Origin: Chalciporus piperatus
Taxonomy: Eukaryota; Basidiomycota; Agaricomycetes; Boletales; Boletaceae
Direction of reading: 5' to 3'
Length of the DNA stretch: 64,000 nucleotides
Assembly: GCA_038093975.1 (NCBI GenBank)
Contig: JBBPTG010000024.1
Coordinates: 124,001 to 188,000 of the forward strand
Shown here: one piece after another, positions 12,499 to 24,965 of the stretch
Numbering within the stretch: the stretch's first letter is position 1
How the letters are laid out: each line of letters starts with the position of its first letter
Translations under genes and position numbers: made by a program
Notes under the pieces: generated by a model
Seen by the model: only the letters and a program-made list of their open reading frames with translations
What the model was told of the DNA's origin: nothing
Database searches by the model: none

Positions 12499-15400
12499 AG
12501 GGAGGGTCTACTCGTTGATAAGGACGAGGCGAAGGGTGATCTAAGGATGCATCTGTACGTTTTTTTGGGCTCCGTGGCGTCTTTTTTTGGCAATTGATGA
12601 TTCCGATCGAGTTTCTACTACTTGTTTCTTTTCTTCGATTTGTATGCATGTAGTAGTACATGGAATTACTATGACTTTCAAACCAAGTTCCTCGGAGGTC
12701 TTGGCAAGGTGCAAGGTTCCGATCCGCCTTGACGTTGTTGCTAACGTTCAGGGCCCGACCTGTCGGATATCCGTCTTGCACTTACTCACCTGCTCCAGTC
12801 GAGCTGGAAAATGACCAGCAGGACGCAACAGAATTGTAGTACTCAGCTCGGACATCGATGATAGAAAACTCATCAACAGGTCAGATAGTAAATCCGAAGC
12901 CCCATCGGCAGCCAGCTGTAATTATCCCTAGTAACTCTCAAACGATCCTAGTCCCGAAAAGAACTCGAAGAAGAAATGTCATATCCAGATGAAATTTCAT
13001 GGGTACATCTCGTCTACACCAGCTCCTCTATCTTCCCTCGACCAGTCCTTTGCAATTCTACGGCACTCTCATCTGACCACCTCGCGTTCTCCGATGGTTG
13101 CGACTGCATGGGAACATTATACTGTATGGCGCTCATGGACTCCATGGTATGGAGGACCACGCCTGGTTGACCAGTTCCCCCTCCCTGCACATTCTTGGCA
13201 GTTTTGCGGATGTTGAACATTATCCTCGATGCGAGAACGCTGTGGAGTGTGATTTGGGGTCTTGAATTCCAAAGTGAGTCCAAGTTCCGATCACGAATAT
13301 ACCGTACTACTCACATGTCCAACATGTCGCTGAATTGAATCTACACCAAAGAGTAGTAAGTCTGAGAATAATAAAAATGGGACATTCCTTGGCTAGCGCC
13401 TTACCGGAAAGGCGGCGTCGACGATAATATTCGCAATGGTGATCACTTTTGGGGTCATAGTCAGTTCTGGTCCTCCGATCTACGAGGGATTGGGGAGACT
13501 GACGCATGATGCAGATCATGTAAAACACGCCATCACGATATATTGTCCTCACAAGCGAGGTGCTGAACTGTCGACCCCAGTTATCCTGGAATCTTCTGTA
13601 CACGTTCAAGGTGAATACCACTGTGGGACAAAGACCCATTCAGAAACTACATTGAAAGGACATGGACATGGTGAAAGGCATACCGAGTTCAAACGCCAAA
13701 AGAAACATGTATACCAAAGCGGGGTTTCGTGAAGCACTGGCCAACTGACATGTTGTTGTTATCGCGGGTGCCGCTGCATGTTCAAGACGGGTCGGAGTAG
13801 TTCTACAAGGATAAATGACCTACTCACGTCCGCTGTACCGCAAAGTGTAAGGCGGAAACATGCCGATAGTGACGGCTCCCGCGACGATGATCTGTTTTGA
13901 TGTCACTGAACCCCCGTCTGTGTCATTGGAAAACAAAAAACCGTACTACTCCATAGGCAAGAAGGCCGTAGAGAACCCGTTTATTACACGCCCAGAAGGC
14001 ATACGTGCGTAGAACCAAAAGTACTAGGAATGGTCAGAGAGTTGGCAAGGCAGTCAAGTGAAATTACTCACATTCAGCAGCGATGATCCCCAGGATATGA
14101 ATGACTAGATATGCATATGTAGTCATCGGATGTGCGGACGTATGGAATACTTGCCGTTCTCTTCAATAGCGAAACTTGGACAGGGCTAAACAATGCGTCA
14201 GCGGTTAATTCAACTTTCACTCCCTGACGAAATTCCCTACCCCGTAAGGAGAACGCAGAGCACCTAGAGAGGTGGATCAGTCAAACACACATCGGGTCGT
14301 GCATGTGCCAGTGGAGATATACGAACCGTGTGCAGTAAATCCCACACCAACGAATGGCAAGTATCTTGAAACTGTGAAGATCACCCGCGTCGCATCCCAT
14401 GGTCTACCCCAGATCCATCGTGACTTAGAACTACCTTTAGAAGGGGGGGAAAGCTAGATCTGGTGAATGATCAATTACCTCGTCCTCGAGGGTGATCCCA
14501 TAGTCATAAAGCTGGCGGAGGCTGTCAAAGACGCATTCGCCTGGGAAAACATATCGCGCACCAGAATGGCCAGCCCAGCGACTTGGAACAGTGGCGTAAA
14601 TCAGCTGAAGACACTCTAGTCATAACCGCATACCGTTGAAGTTCTAGAGACTCGGAGATGAATATTTGAATACCCTCACAAAACCAACATCGGACTCAGA
14701 CTCGGACCCACCTTGGAGATTTGTAGTCCAGCTATCTCAGATACGAAAAGTGAGTCAGACATGTCAGACTGTGAACGCCAGCGTTGGCAGAAAAGCAGAT
14801 CTATTCAAGAGTCTTATATTGTGGCCTCATGCAGGCTGGGAAACGCACAGCGGTGCGAAGGCGCTTGAAGGGCCCCGCAATCGCACCGCCCATGGGCCAC
14901 GAGTCGTCAGCTCCCCATAAGCATCAGTACGAGTTATAGATACTTGTCCGTCCGGCGCATGATCAGTTACCCTATCGACCATGGAGTCCCAGGGACTACA
15001 GGTTACACACCTTGCGGCGCCAAAAAAACCTAAAAAAAACACCATCGGTCAACACTTATTTACCTCCAAGATCCTCGCGTGCAGTGGCAATTGTTCATCA
15101 TGATCTGGAACTGTGTGAACAGTTCTGTCTTGTTCCGCCATTCAACTTGAAACGTCGGACTACGGTCGCCCTGCCACAGCCTGCCACCTTGATGTGTCGA
15201 CACACTCTCGACTCCGAGTCCAACATCAACATGACCATGATCGTCTTCACAATCTTGAAATACCTCATAGCCTGTGGAGGAGCAACAACTCAACTCTCAA
15301 TCTACAGGATTCAAAATCAGGGCCCGTGTCCACCCACAGGTTCCCGCCCCGCTCAAAATCTATAGAATCCGACCGAATGTCACGCTGGTACTCACGAACC

Positions 15401-15721
15401 CTCCGAGCCACTCAATGCAAGGCAGTGCTGCAGAGTACCTTTCAAGTTCCTTCGAAAAGAACTTTAGGAACATTCTACCACTGCCATGATTCGCGCCTAG
15501 TACATCTGGTCCAGACCAACCCATCGACCAATCCGATCTCGCGATAACATCTCCTTATCAAAGTCTATCTCTCCCTCGGGTTACTCTTTCTCGCGCTCCT
15601 GGGCCCTCGATTTTTCCTTCTTCAAAAATTCAAGTGATCATCCCGATATGAACTTTACTGCGTACCTCGAATATCGTTGTCGCCCCAGGATTACCGATCA
15701 GTGACTGACCGTTTAGAATTG
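12499..15721. repeat. Tandem segmental duplication, unit B (~3.2 kb)
   Basis: Unit B is the second copy of the block at 9350-12476. It is slightly longer, with extra sequence at about 15445-15635 that has no match in unit A. About 14763-15721 is the counterpart of the non-coding upstream part of unit A. The border with unit A lies close to AGGGTCTACTCGTTGATAAG at about 12497. Confidence 0.9.
13014..14762 (-). CDS. DUF6533-type multi-pass membrane protein, copy B
   Basis: This paralogue of the gene at 9824-11550 has the same exon order: MSDSLFVSEIAGLQISK at 14762, LYDYGITLEDE, the TFTVSRYLPF-type helix, IIAAE, LVLRTYAFWACNKR and RTIYRDGVFYMICI (about 13515-13550). LHSVLASRIMFNIRK follows (about 13210-13255), and the end is GRGKIEELV then stop at 13014. 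The C-terminal tail is longer than copy A, with extra residues before GRGKI. The intron after the SIEEN exon has a GC donor (GCAAGT) where copy A has GTAAGT. After the LRTYAFW exon I could not find a donor/acceptor pair that keeps frame, so this copy may be damaged there. Function is unknown. Confidence 0.65.
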
Positions 15722-17834
15722 CCAATCTCAAAGCTCAGCGCTCAGGTCTCAGGATCAACGATTTGGACGAACGAGTCAACTTGAACGATACCATCGACTT
15801 GGCGCGCCGCTGCCGCTGCCAGTGGGTGCCATCCTGTGCCATCTGATCGTCCCGGATGAGTCCAGCACAAACGCTTCGTCATCACAATGGCATTGTACAA
15901 AACAGTCCAAGGCCCCAAAATGCGAAAACGCGCTCACCCTCGATGATGACAGGTTCGAGTTCGATATTCGATATTCGATATTCGGAATCGTAGCGCGCTC
16001 GATGTTTCAACCCCATAATTGTGAGGATTGTCGGTGGGTATGAACCATGATATGATGGTCATTGGTCTCCGTAAGAGTGTGCCGTTTATTAATGGTGTGC
16101 ATTCGTTGACGTGGTCATTATAGACAAAGGGATATAATGTTCCTTCGACGACTTCTGGCTTGTCTGGTCACTCGCGCCCAGGCAAGCCAGAAGGTCGGTA
16201 CGAAGACACTCGCTCGCCCCACCTTACCCAGGGAAAGACCATCTGAGCTTGTATGCCTAATCGGCATACCTGCCGGCATTCTGTGCCTTTCCCTGGAACA
16301 CACATCATAACGGAGGATGAGTCCATGAACGACTAGGCAAGTATATGTTACTGCACCCGCTCGGAATCCACTCACCTCCATATTTCCAATCCAACCCGTC
16401 ATCTGACACGTGGCACTCGCGCGCGCCCTTCCTTCCCCAGATATCCTGTAAGTAGTGATGACATGCGCACACGGTGACATAGCCTCGTCGCGTCCGTCAT
16501 GCCATTAAGTTGAAGTAAAGTGGCATTGCACGCTGAGACATACAGACCGAGTTGACCTTGTCAAGATCTGTCACGTTAATCCAGTGGCATAAGTATACGT
16601 AGATCACGCGATCGCAACGTGTTTTCACTGTTACTCGCCCCTGCGCCGTGCAACGTTTCCAGAATTTTGATCACTGATCATGAGTGCACACCAATCGCGA
16701 GATCAATTGAATTGAGGACTCATCCCCAGATCGGGATGGTGTGTGTGTGTATTGTATGCGGGCGGAGGCGCGACGGAAGGGTCGAGGGTGCTCTCGAAAA
16801 ACGATGGCACGTTCCATGGCAGCTTCGTCCTATGAATTGTCACCTGAGATAGATAGCTTGAATGAGGCAAGCGATAGTAGATCTAGAGAGATATAGCACC
16901 TCGTAGTGGGGTGCACCCCCGGAGATTTCGCTCTTATCGGGAGGTGGGTGTTGCCTCGAGGACCTCCCCCGAGACTCCACCTGCTTGGATGAACGGAGGA
17001 AGCTATATCTAGCCGAACATCCATCAATTCAGGCTTGGAGTTCATGTCATGCTATGTATTATTCAATGGGCTATATACTAAGACAAAGTTCAATTGTACA
17101 GAACGAGCGGAACGTGGAGAGAACAAAAGGCACAAGTAATAGCGCTATTGCCATGCCAAATGCGAAAAAAGTGAGAAAAAACATCAACAGTGTCAGAATA
17201 TGAAGGAAGAAATATATGCGAGGGAATAGTGTGCTGTAAGTATATACTATGGACACGTAAGGACAGGTAAACAAGGTCGGTTGCTTGGGGTTTCGGAAGT
17301 GCAAGTGAAGGCCGATACGTCGGAATGGCTACAATCGGGTTCTTTTTTGAACGTGCATGGGACGAAATGGCATCATGGAGATAAGAATCGAGATGTAGCG
17401 ACCTGCGCTTCGATGGTGTCTATGCTTGGGATCGTGAGAGTTCGTGTGCAGCGCATGTTGGTGCGTTAAATGTTTCATATCTAAAAGGTTTAGAAATTGG
17501 GTGGTCGAGGATAGGAGTGGAGAATGATGGGAAGCGAGAATGAAGTTGGGAAGAGTGTGCCAGGCGTAATGAGCTTCTGGGCGCCACTAATATTCCTCAT
17601 CGACTGAGAAGCTGTCCTTCCCGCTTAGTACGTGGACCCCCTTGGGCCACGTCCATTCCCGCTCCGACCGCCGACGGGAGAGGTGGTTACGAAACCCAAC
17701 AGACGCTTCAGCAAGGGTTGTTGGACGTGGGGCTTTGTTGGTATTGGTGCGTGTATTGGAGGCTGAAGCGTCGAAATCACAGGGGGAGTCGTTGAGTAAA
17801 GTGGAGTCGCCAACCGAGCCGATGGAGCGCGTCA
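15722..17834. other. Intergenic stretch, no supported gene
   Basis: It contains a short ATATTCG-type tandem repeat at about 15957-15990 and several short open frames on both strands without recognisable motifs, including one at 16118-16480 (-). An open stretch at 17587-17835 (-) starts inside the stop codon of the next gene (TAATG overlap). Confidence 0.5.
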
Positions 17835-18641
17835 TTAAAATTCATCGTAATAACGGCCGTTCAAGATGCAAGTCAAGGCAAACACGACGCGAATGAACAA
17901 AAACAGTGCAATCAGCACGAGCACGAGCACGTGAATAGAATCAAGACGCACGCCGCGCTTATACTCCGCCTTAGGTCCGCCACGCTCAACGAGGAGGTAT
18001 GGCTGTGACGATGGAGGTTTTGAAGGGTGATGGCGGGTTTGCGAAGGGTGGCGATATAGTTGGTCCTTGGAGACGTTGAAAGTCTGACCGGGTCCCGGAG
18101 ACAGATGATATATTTGTCCAGGTGGCGGTTGTGCGACGTATACCTGACGACTTGGGCTCTGAGTGTGATTGGCGGGGTATTGGTAGCCAGGAGCGGTCTG
18201 CGTCCCGGTTGGTACCGGTGTACGGGCCACAACATGAGGCTGGGAATAGACGTAGGGTTGTGAGCTCTGCGGCTGGTATACGAGTTGGCCCGAGCGAGAC
18301 TGGGAGTGACTGCGGTGCCTTGAGCTGCGCTCATAGTCCAGCGGTCGAGGATGTTCCGAGTGTGACTTTGATCGAGACCGAGAAGGTCGAGAAGGAGAAC
18401 CCGTGGACCATTGGTCTAGTACCATCTTTGGCTGGGTTGGTTGACCTCTGGCTGAGAGCGGTGTGATCGAGCGCTTGTCTGGCTCGTTATAGAAGGAACG
18501 ATCTCGAAGGCTGGGGGATAGTGCGAACGGGTTCGAGTAGGCATGTGACTGTTGGACGGTGTCTGCAACCCAGTTAGACACTCTGGCCTGCTGAGCGATA
18601 TACCGCTCGTATGCGGCGGGGGAGTAGTCGTACTCTGTCAT
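17835..18641 (-). CDS. Ser/Arg/Pro-rich protein with one C-terminal membrane helix
   Basis: A single exon of 268 residues starts at ATG 18641. The body is polar and low-complexity: Ser/Arg dipeptides at residues of about 80-115, then a Pro/Gln/Tyr-rich region. A basic patch (KAEYKRGVR) precedes a roughly 25-residue hydrophobic segment (HVLVLVLIALFLFIRVVFAL) and a nine-residue tail ending YYDEF. This layout is that of a tail-anchored membrane protein with a cytoplasmic N-terminus. I do not recognise the family. A TATA-like element lies about 120 bp upstream. An alternative is that a donor near the GVR codons splices the helix out, but no in-frame acceptor is apparent. Confidence 0.6.
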   Translation of the reverse strand: MTEYDYSPAAYERYIAQQARVSNWVADTVQQSHAYSNPFALSPSLRDRSFYNEPDKRSITPLSARGQPTQPKMVLDQWSTGSPSRPSRSRSKSHSEHPRPLDYERSSRHRSHSQSRSGQLVYQPQSSQPYVYSQPHVVARTPVPTGTQTAPGYQYPANHTQSPSRQVYVAQPPPGQIYHLSPGPGQTFNVSKDQLYRHPSQTRHHPSKPPSSQPYLLVERGGPKAEYKRGVRLDSIHVLVLVLIALFLFIRVVFALTCILNGRYYDEF

Positions 18642-21600
18642 GGGGACCCAGAATGCGGGGAGGGTAGAAGCAGGGCTGGGTTATAGATGAGATAGGGTGG
18701 AATGGAGCCAAGAATGGAAGGCTGGGATGGGCTGCGGGCAGGAGGAGGAATGGGGGGGGGGTTATATATCTTCGGACCCAGAGACTCCCCAGGACAAAAG
18801 GAGGTGCACGAAAACAGAAGGTGCACAGAAGGTGCAATCGATGGGACCGATAAAAAAGCAGGGCGCAAGGCAATGGAAGAAGGGAATATAAGTAGGGACA
18901 ATTGACGACCAGTCAACGTTGCCAACGGCCAGTTCTTATAATATCGTCTTCGGAATCTTCGCCTGCCACGGCTCTCACAGGCACCTATTTTTTTCGGGTT
19001 AGAAAAAGCGGAACAACGTTTCACGTACACGAGGATCGCGCACTCCGATTGTCCTCTTGCCTTTGCCGATAGCCCCATTGTCGGACATGAGGTAAACAAC
19101 AAATAAGCTGTTTGACAGAGATACACCGGGACCTACAGCAACCTCATTTGTTCAGTACACAGCTCTGAAACCAAATAGCTGTGCAACTAACTGTGACTCT
19201 TCGGGTTTCATCGTGTGCAGTTCCGCCGGTGCATCACGATGATTACTCTTGTTCGGACTTTGGCAATCTTACAACTACCCACGTCTGTCCGGCAGCGTCA
19301 GCTTCAAACTCGTCGCGGCCCGGGCCAAATCCATTCTAATTCCCCCTTTCCCCGCACGAATCTTTAGCACTACCCCACACACATGAGGCATCACATCGAG
19401 GCAAAAAGGTAACCCAATCCCTGCCTACTAGTAGGATTCCTAGCTATATCCTCCTTAAACTCTCCCGTCTCACAACTCTTGCGCTCGTGCGCCATGGGGT
19501 TCATGTTCACATGTCTCTGAGTCAATTATGCTCTCCAACACGTGCACTCCGAGTCTTGCTCCGAGTCATTCTCATCGCTATATCCGGCATCAGGATTATC
19601 CTTCCCGGTACAAGTTGGGTACAAGGCACTCCTCCCTCGTCATTCCACGGTGTTCGGAATTCGTCTTCATATCGCAGACACGTTTTCTGACTGCGTCGCA
19701 CAGTGCAATCCTTCACGGAACCAAATCCCTCGCACGGCCATCGAACCGGATCTTGTTCTTTCCTCTGAGGCCGACATTTACCGGTCGGATACTTACACTT
19801 TTTCTACGAATTCGGCTTCTTATCTTACTGATGCTTGGGGATTTGGGAATTCTTAGAACACCGTGGCAAGTCGTTCCATCCCCCTCGGCCGGTATCTCGT
19901 TCTGGAACTCCTCATTACGAGCGACCGTTATCGAGACCTTTCATTCGAGCCTGCTTGGCATGGCGCCGTTCCATGGAACCTCTCCAGGAACCAAAAAGTT
20001 ACAACCCTCCAAACCCTCCTTCGAGTCATGGTCAGCATTAGCATATCTAGGTCTAGGTCCACCATCTCTCACAATCCCGGTTCGGTAATCAACTTCCCAC
20101 CTCGGAATTCGAAGCACTTGCATCCAACTCCACAACGACGGCGAACCCCCTCGGCACTCATCCATACCAAATCTAGGTCTGTCACACCCAACATAAAACA
20201 AACCATTGGTCCTATGTTGGTCCCGGACCCTTGTGCTTCCTCGAACTTCCATCCCATTTCCATCGTTGGCAACTTGGCGAGGTGCCGAGAAACTACATTT
20301 GGGAGAGAGGGGGGCCAGAACCGTATGGACATGTAAGATGCTCGCCCCCTTTGAGGGTTGCGCAGGAGAAGCTTCGTGACGTCGTTCGATTAAGAGCGCA
20401 CTTTCGACGCCGAGTCGTCCGTCGAGCGGCTTATTGCGTACGGCACCTTCCAGACCGTCGAGGACGCCATTCACTCATTCTGACGACACGCGGCCATGTG
20501 CGCGGGTAATGGGTATTTGGGCGGTCATGGCTGACGGCCTACACGAACCTATCGAACACACTCGAAAGCTCACAAAACGCAACCCAGTTTACGTCTTACG
20601 CCAACTACTTGAGCGTTCGTGGGTTCCCACCCCTCGAAACGGGCCGTTTTTTTGCCAGGTTAACACTTAGTGTTGTAGATTGCTGTGCCCGGACATCGTG
20701 TGCCGTCCGGGGTTCGGCAATTCGGTGTGTTGGTTGCACCTACAGTACTATGTATGTGTGTGTCACTGTGTGCGCGCGTATTCTTTTGATCTTTTGATCT
20801 TTTTCGAATGGAACGACCATGCTTTTCGTCTTAGTTCTCACACTGGACAGGGACGCTTCAATTACAACAATATCCATGGCGTTCCCTACCATCCACGTTC
20901 TCGAATGGCGGGTTTGGAGCGTTGGCAACGGACTCCAGCCGGGCGCTTGCCAACGGCCCCATCGCTGATGACCGGTGACGGATTGATGACTGATGGCGTG
21001 GCGTCTAACCATCACCCCACCGTGGCCCTCACTGTCGCCCTCGCCGTCGTTCACCCTTTGAAATCGAATCACTATCTCCGATCCCCTCACTCACGTCCAC
21101 CTTCATCTTCCATGGAGCGCCCGCGCCACTACATAGCATGAGACCCAAGCCAACCGACCAGTTGGATGATCAATCATCGATAACAAGCCGCCCCCACGGA
21201 TACCCATCGTTTTGGTTGGTTGATTAGACACCGGGGCGTCTGAATCTTCCGCGGCGGGGCTTGGTGGGTCCCGTCGAGGGAAAGAACCCACGTCTCGGTA
21301 ACTTCCCCGAGCCTTTCGGCCGAGTTTCAGGTTGGTTCTTGTTTGGATTGAATTCACTTGCCCGGTTGTTTCGCAAGTGTTCTGGAGTCAGTGGGTCCAG
21401 GAACAGGTCCAGATCCAGATCCGGGGTGTGCACACTGGAATCCCGAAAAGGAGCTCGATTGAGCGCAACATTGTCGACGGTCCGCCATACTTGCTGTTGG
21501 ACTCCAGTGGTTCGAGCTGTGGATGGCTACAGCAGGTCGATATCTACAAGGTCCAACCTGGACGAGGGTACCGGATCCCGCTGTGTACGGGAAGCACAGG

Positions 21601-22017
21601 TATACAGCTTGTCACAACAAGTCCTGTCAAGCTCGAAGTGCTAATCATAATCTGTATCTTTATATACGTACATTTTGCGACCCAGTTACGCTAGAGAGTC
21701 TGAGGTGGTGGCGCGGAGAGGGTAAGTAAATAGATCGAGGGGAGAAAAGAGGATTCGAGGAAAAAGAAACATTTAAACCAGTCTTCTAGAGTCCCGTCCG
21801 ATGGAAAGAGAAAGAAAAGATAAGATGTACACAAGCAAGGGAAGTGAGAGAGAAAAGTGGGAAGAAAAAAAAAAGTGTGAACCTGGAACGCCGGGGATGA
21901 GAACACATCCCCTCTTCCCTTCCTCCCCTTTACCATAAGCTTAAATTCATACGCAGATCGTCCCTAGACCCTTTTCTCCTACCTCGAAAACGCTAACCAC
22001 TTCACACCCTCATCACC
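18642..22017. other. 3.4-kb intergenic stretch, no supported gene
   Basis: Open frames up to 186 codons (19528-20088, +) and 177 codons (19941-20474, -) overlap one another and show no motif, signal peptide or convincing splice structure. About 19550-19856 (+) has a moderately coding-like composition but I do not recognise it. The interval may hold a decayed gene or long regulatory sequence. Confidence 0.45.
18762..18768 (-). promoter_or_regulatory. Candidate TATA box for the tail-anchored protein gene
   Basis: TATATAA on the minus strand, about 120 bp upstream of the ATG at 18641, next to a run of C on the same strand. Confidence 0.4.
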
Positions 22018-24965
22018 TCAGAACCGCCCTCCCTTCCGAGAATTCGAACTCGGCTGCACGAGTCGTACGCCAGCGTACCTCGCGCTCTCGTCACTCCCAT
22101 TCTCCTCACATTCCACCGCCTCCGGTTCCTCCTCCACAAGCGACGTCTGTTCCCACAAACTAAGTCTCTCCTCCGCGTCGTCCACGCCCCTGGGATACTT
22201 TTTCGCTCGGGACGTCGAGCTGCTCCGCCTGTCATTCGAATCCTTGCCGGAACGGACGGACTCTTGACTTGGGCGAGGAACGGGCGCGTGCGTGGAGAGA
22301 GGGGTGGAGTAGAGAGTGCTATCACTCCCTGAGCTACCAGTCGTATTCATACTCGTCGTCGAGTGGGCGTGTGCCATCACGGGTGCGGGTGGGTGTAGAG
22401 GACTGGTGTTGGCAGATACGGCGGGGTTGCCAAAGCTCAAGGATGAATTCGGGAGCAGGTCAGCGGATGACGGGAAGGTGGACATGGAGGGTGTTCTTGG
22501 TGTTTCGAAGGGGTCAGAGTTCTCGGGAGGTGGGGAGGAGAATCGGGAGGACTTTGGTGCGAGAGGTTCGTCGTTGGCGCGACGGGGAAGGGGGATGGAT
22601 TGTGTACCACCTGGGGTCTGTGGTGATGGCGGAACGGCTCGCTCAGCCTCGGGTGGGGGTGGAAGCAGAGGTATGGGTGCCGAATCCGCGTTGGGTGTGG
22701 GTGGGTACAGGAACGATGGGGGTGCCCTCGTGTCGAGGTTAGCAGGGACGGCCGTATTGCGCAATGCATGTAAGGCTTGAGAGTTGCGGGCGCCTGTAGG
22801 GGTGTATGAATGTACGACGTCCTGGGCACCGAACTTGATGGTCGTTCGACGAGGGCTTTGTGTGGAGGACGCTGTGAACTCCGAGTCGCGGTCCATAGAG
22901 TCGCCACGGGGCATCGGCGCATCGTACAAAGCGTGTCGTGTCAATCCGTCATACGAATTATCCGTGTGCTGAAGCGAGCTGAAAGGCAGCCCGTCGAGAT
23001 TTCCGACCATCCCACCCCCAACGCCCATCCCACGTGCGCGTGTGGCGGAACTTGTAGAACGACTAGATTGGCTGAGGCGTCTCGAGCTACGCGCACGAAT
23101 GATGCTCCCGACAGTACCGAACGCAAACGAGCCGCGAAGTGCGTCGATGCCAGGTTCTTCCATCCCAGCGGTCTTCTCGTGACTATCGCCGTCAAAGTCG
23201 ATCGTCGCAGGTTGATCTGTGTGCGCGCGAGCGGCTGTGAGGAGAAGCGTCGAGCGTCTATCCAAGGAAGTGAGTTTAGCAGGATCGATCTTGGACATTT
23301 GGAGGATCGTTATGCCGACGCAGATGGTCATGAATGCCATCACCAATGTGATAATTTGGGAGACTGGTGCAGCAAGACCTTGGAAGAGAACCTGATTTGG
23401 ACGATTAAGAGAGTGAATCTCGATTCATAAGAACGGCTGAACGTACAATGGTGGTTACCATCGAGCAGAATGAAACTTTGTTGACGGTTAGCAATGACCC
23501 TGGTGGGAGTACGCTAACAGGGAAACTCACACAAGACATAGTATGTCGGGGTCACTTGAAAAGAGGTTAGTGTTCATCAACCACGGATATGAGTCATGAA
23601 CATTACCCATGGCTGCAAAAACAATTAGCATACATCCGGCAAAATGAGTGCAGAATACGTACCAGTATTGAATAGGGCAAGCGCAACATTCAAATAATAC
23701 ACCTCTGTCACTGCGCATTGTCAATACTCGAAGGCAGTCTTTGCATCACGAGAAGCTCACACAAAGTTACGACCACGAAACCCAGCAAGAAAAAGATGAA
23801 CCAGTTATTGAACTAAACCAGTGTGAACGATCAAGATTGTCAAGCTTGTTGCACGTCTACGTACCTGGTTATAGCCCATCACGGAGGTCACGATGGCGGC
23901 CCCAAGTCCAGTGGTGACGCTCACACTGATGCCACCAATGGTACTGCATACGGTGATGTACCAAATCATGCTCTTCTTTCCGTATCTGATGACCGGATAA
24001 GGGAATCATGGGATGAAAAAGGTGATGGCATTGAAGACTGACTTTGGTCCGAAATAGATGATGATGCTCAATGCAATGGTAATGAGTACGCTGATGTATG
24101 CAAGGAATCCTGGTGCAATGAACATCTTCTTGAATTGTTCTATCTCGGAAGGTGTTTGTTCTTGAGGGCCTAGTGATAGAGTGAGGTACATGTCGGACGT
24201 AACTCAATAAGGACATACCGTTAAGTGCAATGATGACAGAACCGATCTGGTTGAAAGCATGAGAAATGGAAAGGAAGGAAGAAGGTGGACATACAATACA
24301 AAGAGAACATCCGAGCCAGCCGAAGAATGTAAGTTTCTCTTTGAGAAATATGGAAGACAGGATAGCACTGATTACAACGGACAGTGCGCCCATAGGTGTC
24401 TTAAATAAGGTATGTCAGCCCAGATTGGTATCTTTTAGGGGGTATACATACAACAACAAGAGCTTCAACAAATGCGTATGCTAAGAACGAGTTTGAGCGA
24501 GGGGATGGTGGGGGAGACGGATATATGCGCACCAGCAAAATTACAAAGTTCTCCACAGATCATCACTGTGAATTGTGACGCGTTGAATGTCGATTTCGTG
24601 ATTGAATGAGAACACGTACTTATCATGCCTGTCCACCATAACAGCTACGAGGAATGAGTGAGGAATGGATGTATGCGTCATGAGAAGAGGGCTAACCGAT
24701 TTGAGGTAAGCGACGCCTTCTCCAGCGGTATGCCCGGCCTGCGAGCGCAAAAGACCCTTCTTCTTGAAAACGAAGCTCGAGCCAATGAGGAGTCCACTAG
24801 CGACGGCGAGAATTATGCCAACGACCTGGAAATGGATGGGCGCTTGGGGGTGGAGAAAAGGAAGGCACTTACTTTGAGACTAGAAGGCAGCCGTATGGTG
24901 GTCGAGGCAGCTGTTGTTGACGCCGCTGCACGGGCTGCCAACATCGTCGCTGACGACGACGACAT
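22018..24965 (-). CDS. NIPA-type magnesium transporter (DUF803)
   Basis: NIPA proteins are multi-pass Mg2+ transporters of the drug/metabolite transporter fold, at the plasma membrane or endosomes. Fifteen exons (24965-24873, 24825-24697, 24644-24620, 24565-24533, 24480-24452, 24399-24295, 24246-24219, 24169-24043, 23985-23865, 23812-23761, 23710-23663, 23612-23607, 23554-23531, 23475-23447, 23391-22018) give about 740 residues. Hallmarks in order are GLLIGSSFVFKKKGL, TPMGALSVVISAILSS, FLKEKLTFFGWLGCSLCI, QTPSEIEQFKKMFIAPGF, VTTGLGAAIVTSVMG, NNWFIFFLLGFVVVT, TAMVTPTYYV and ITLVMAFMTICVGITILQ. A roughly 420-residue Ser/Pro-rich cytoplasmic tail follows, as in other fungal members. Exon 12 is only six bases (CCATGG) and supplies the A-M of TAMVTPTYYV. 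The gene is divergent from the adenylate cyclase gene. Confidence 0.92.

Noticed and set aside
16118..16480. A 120-codon minus-strand frame with repeated Arg and Cys
   Set aside because: No recognisable domain and composition close to random for this base content.
19528..20088. A 186-codon plus-strand open frame
   Set aside because: No motif or signal peptide and no flanking splice structure; it overlaps an equally long minus-strand frame.
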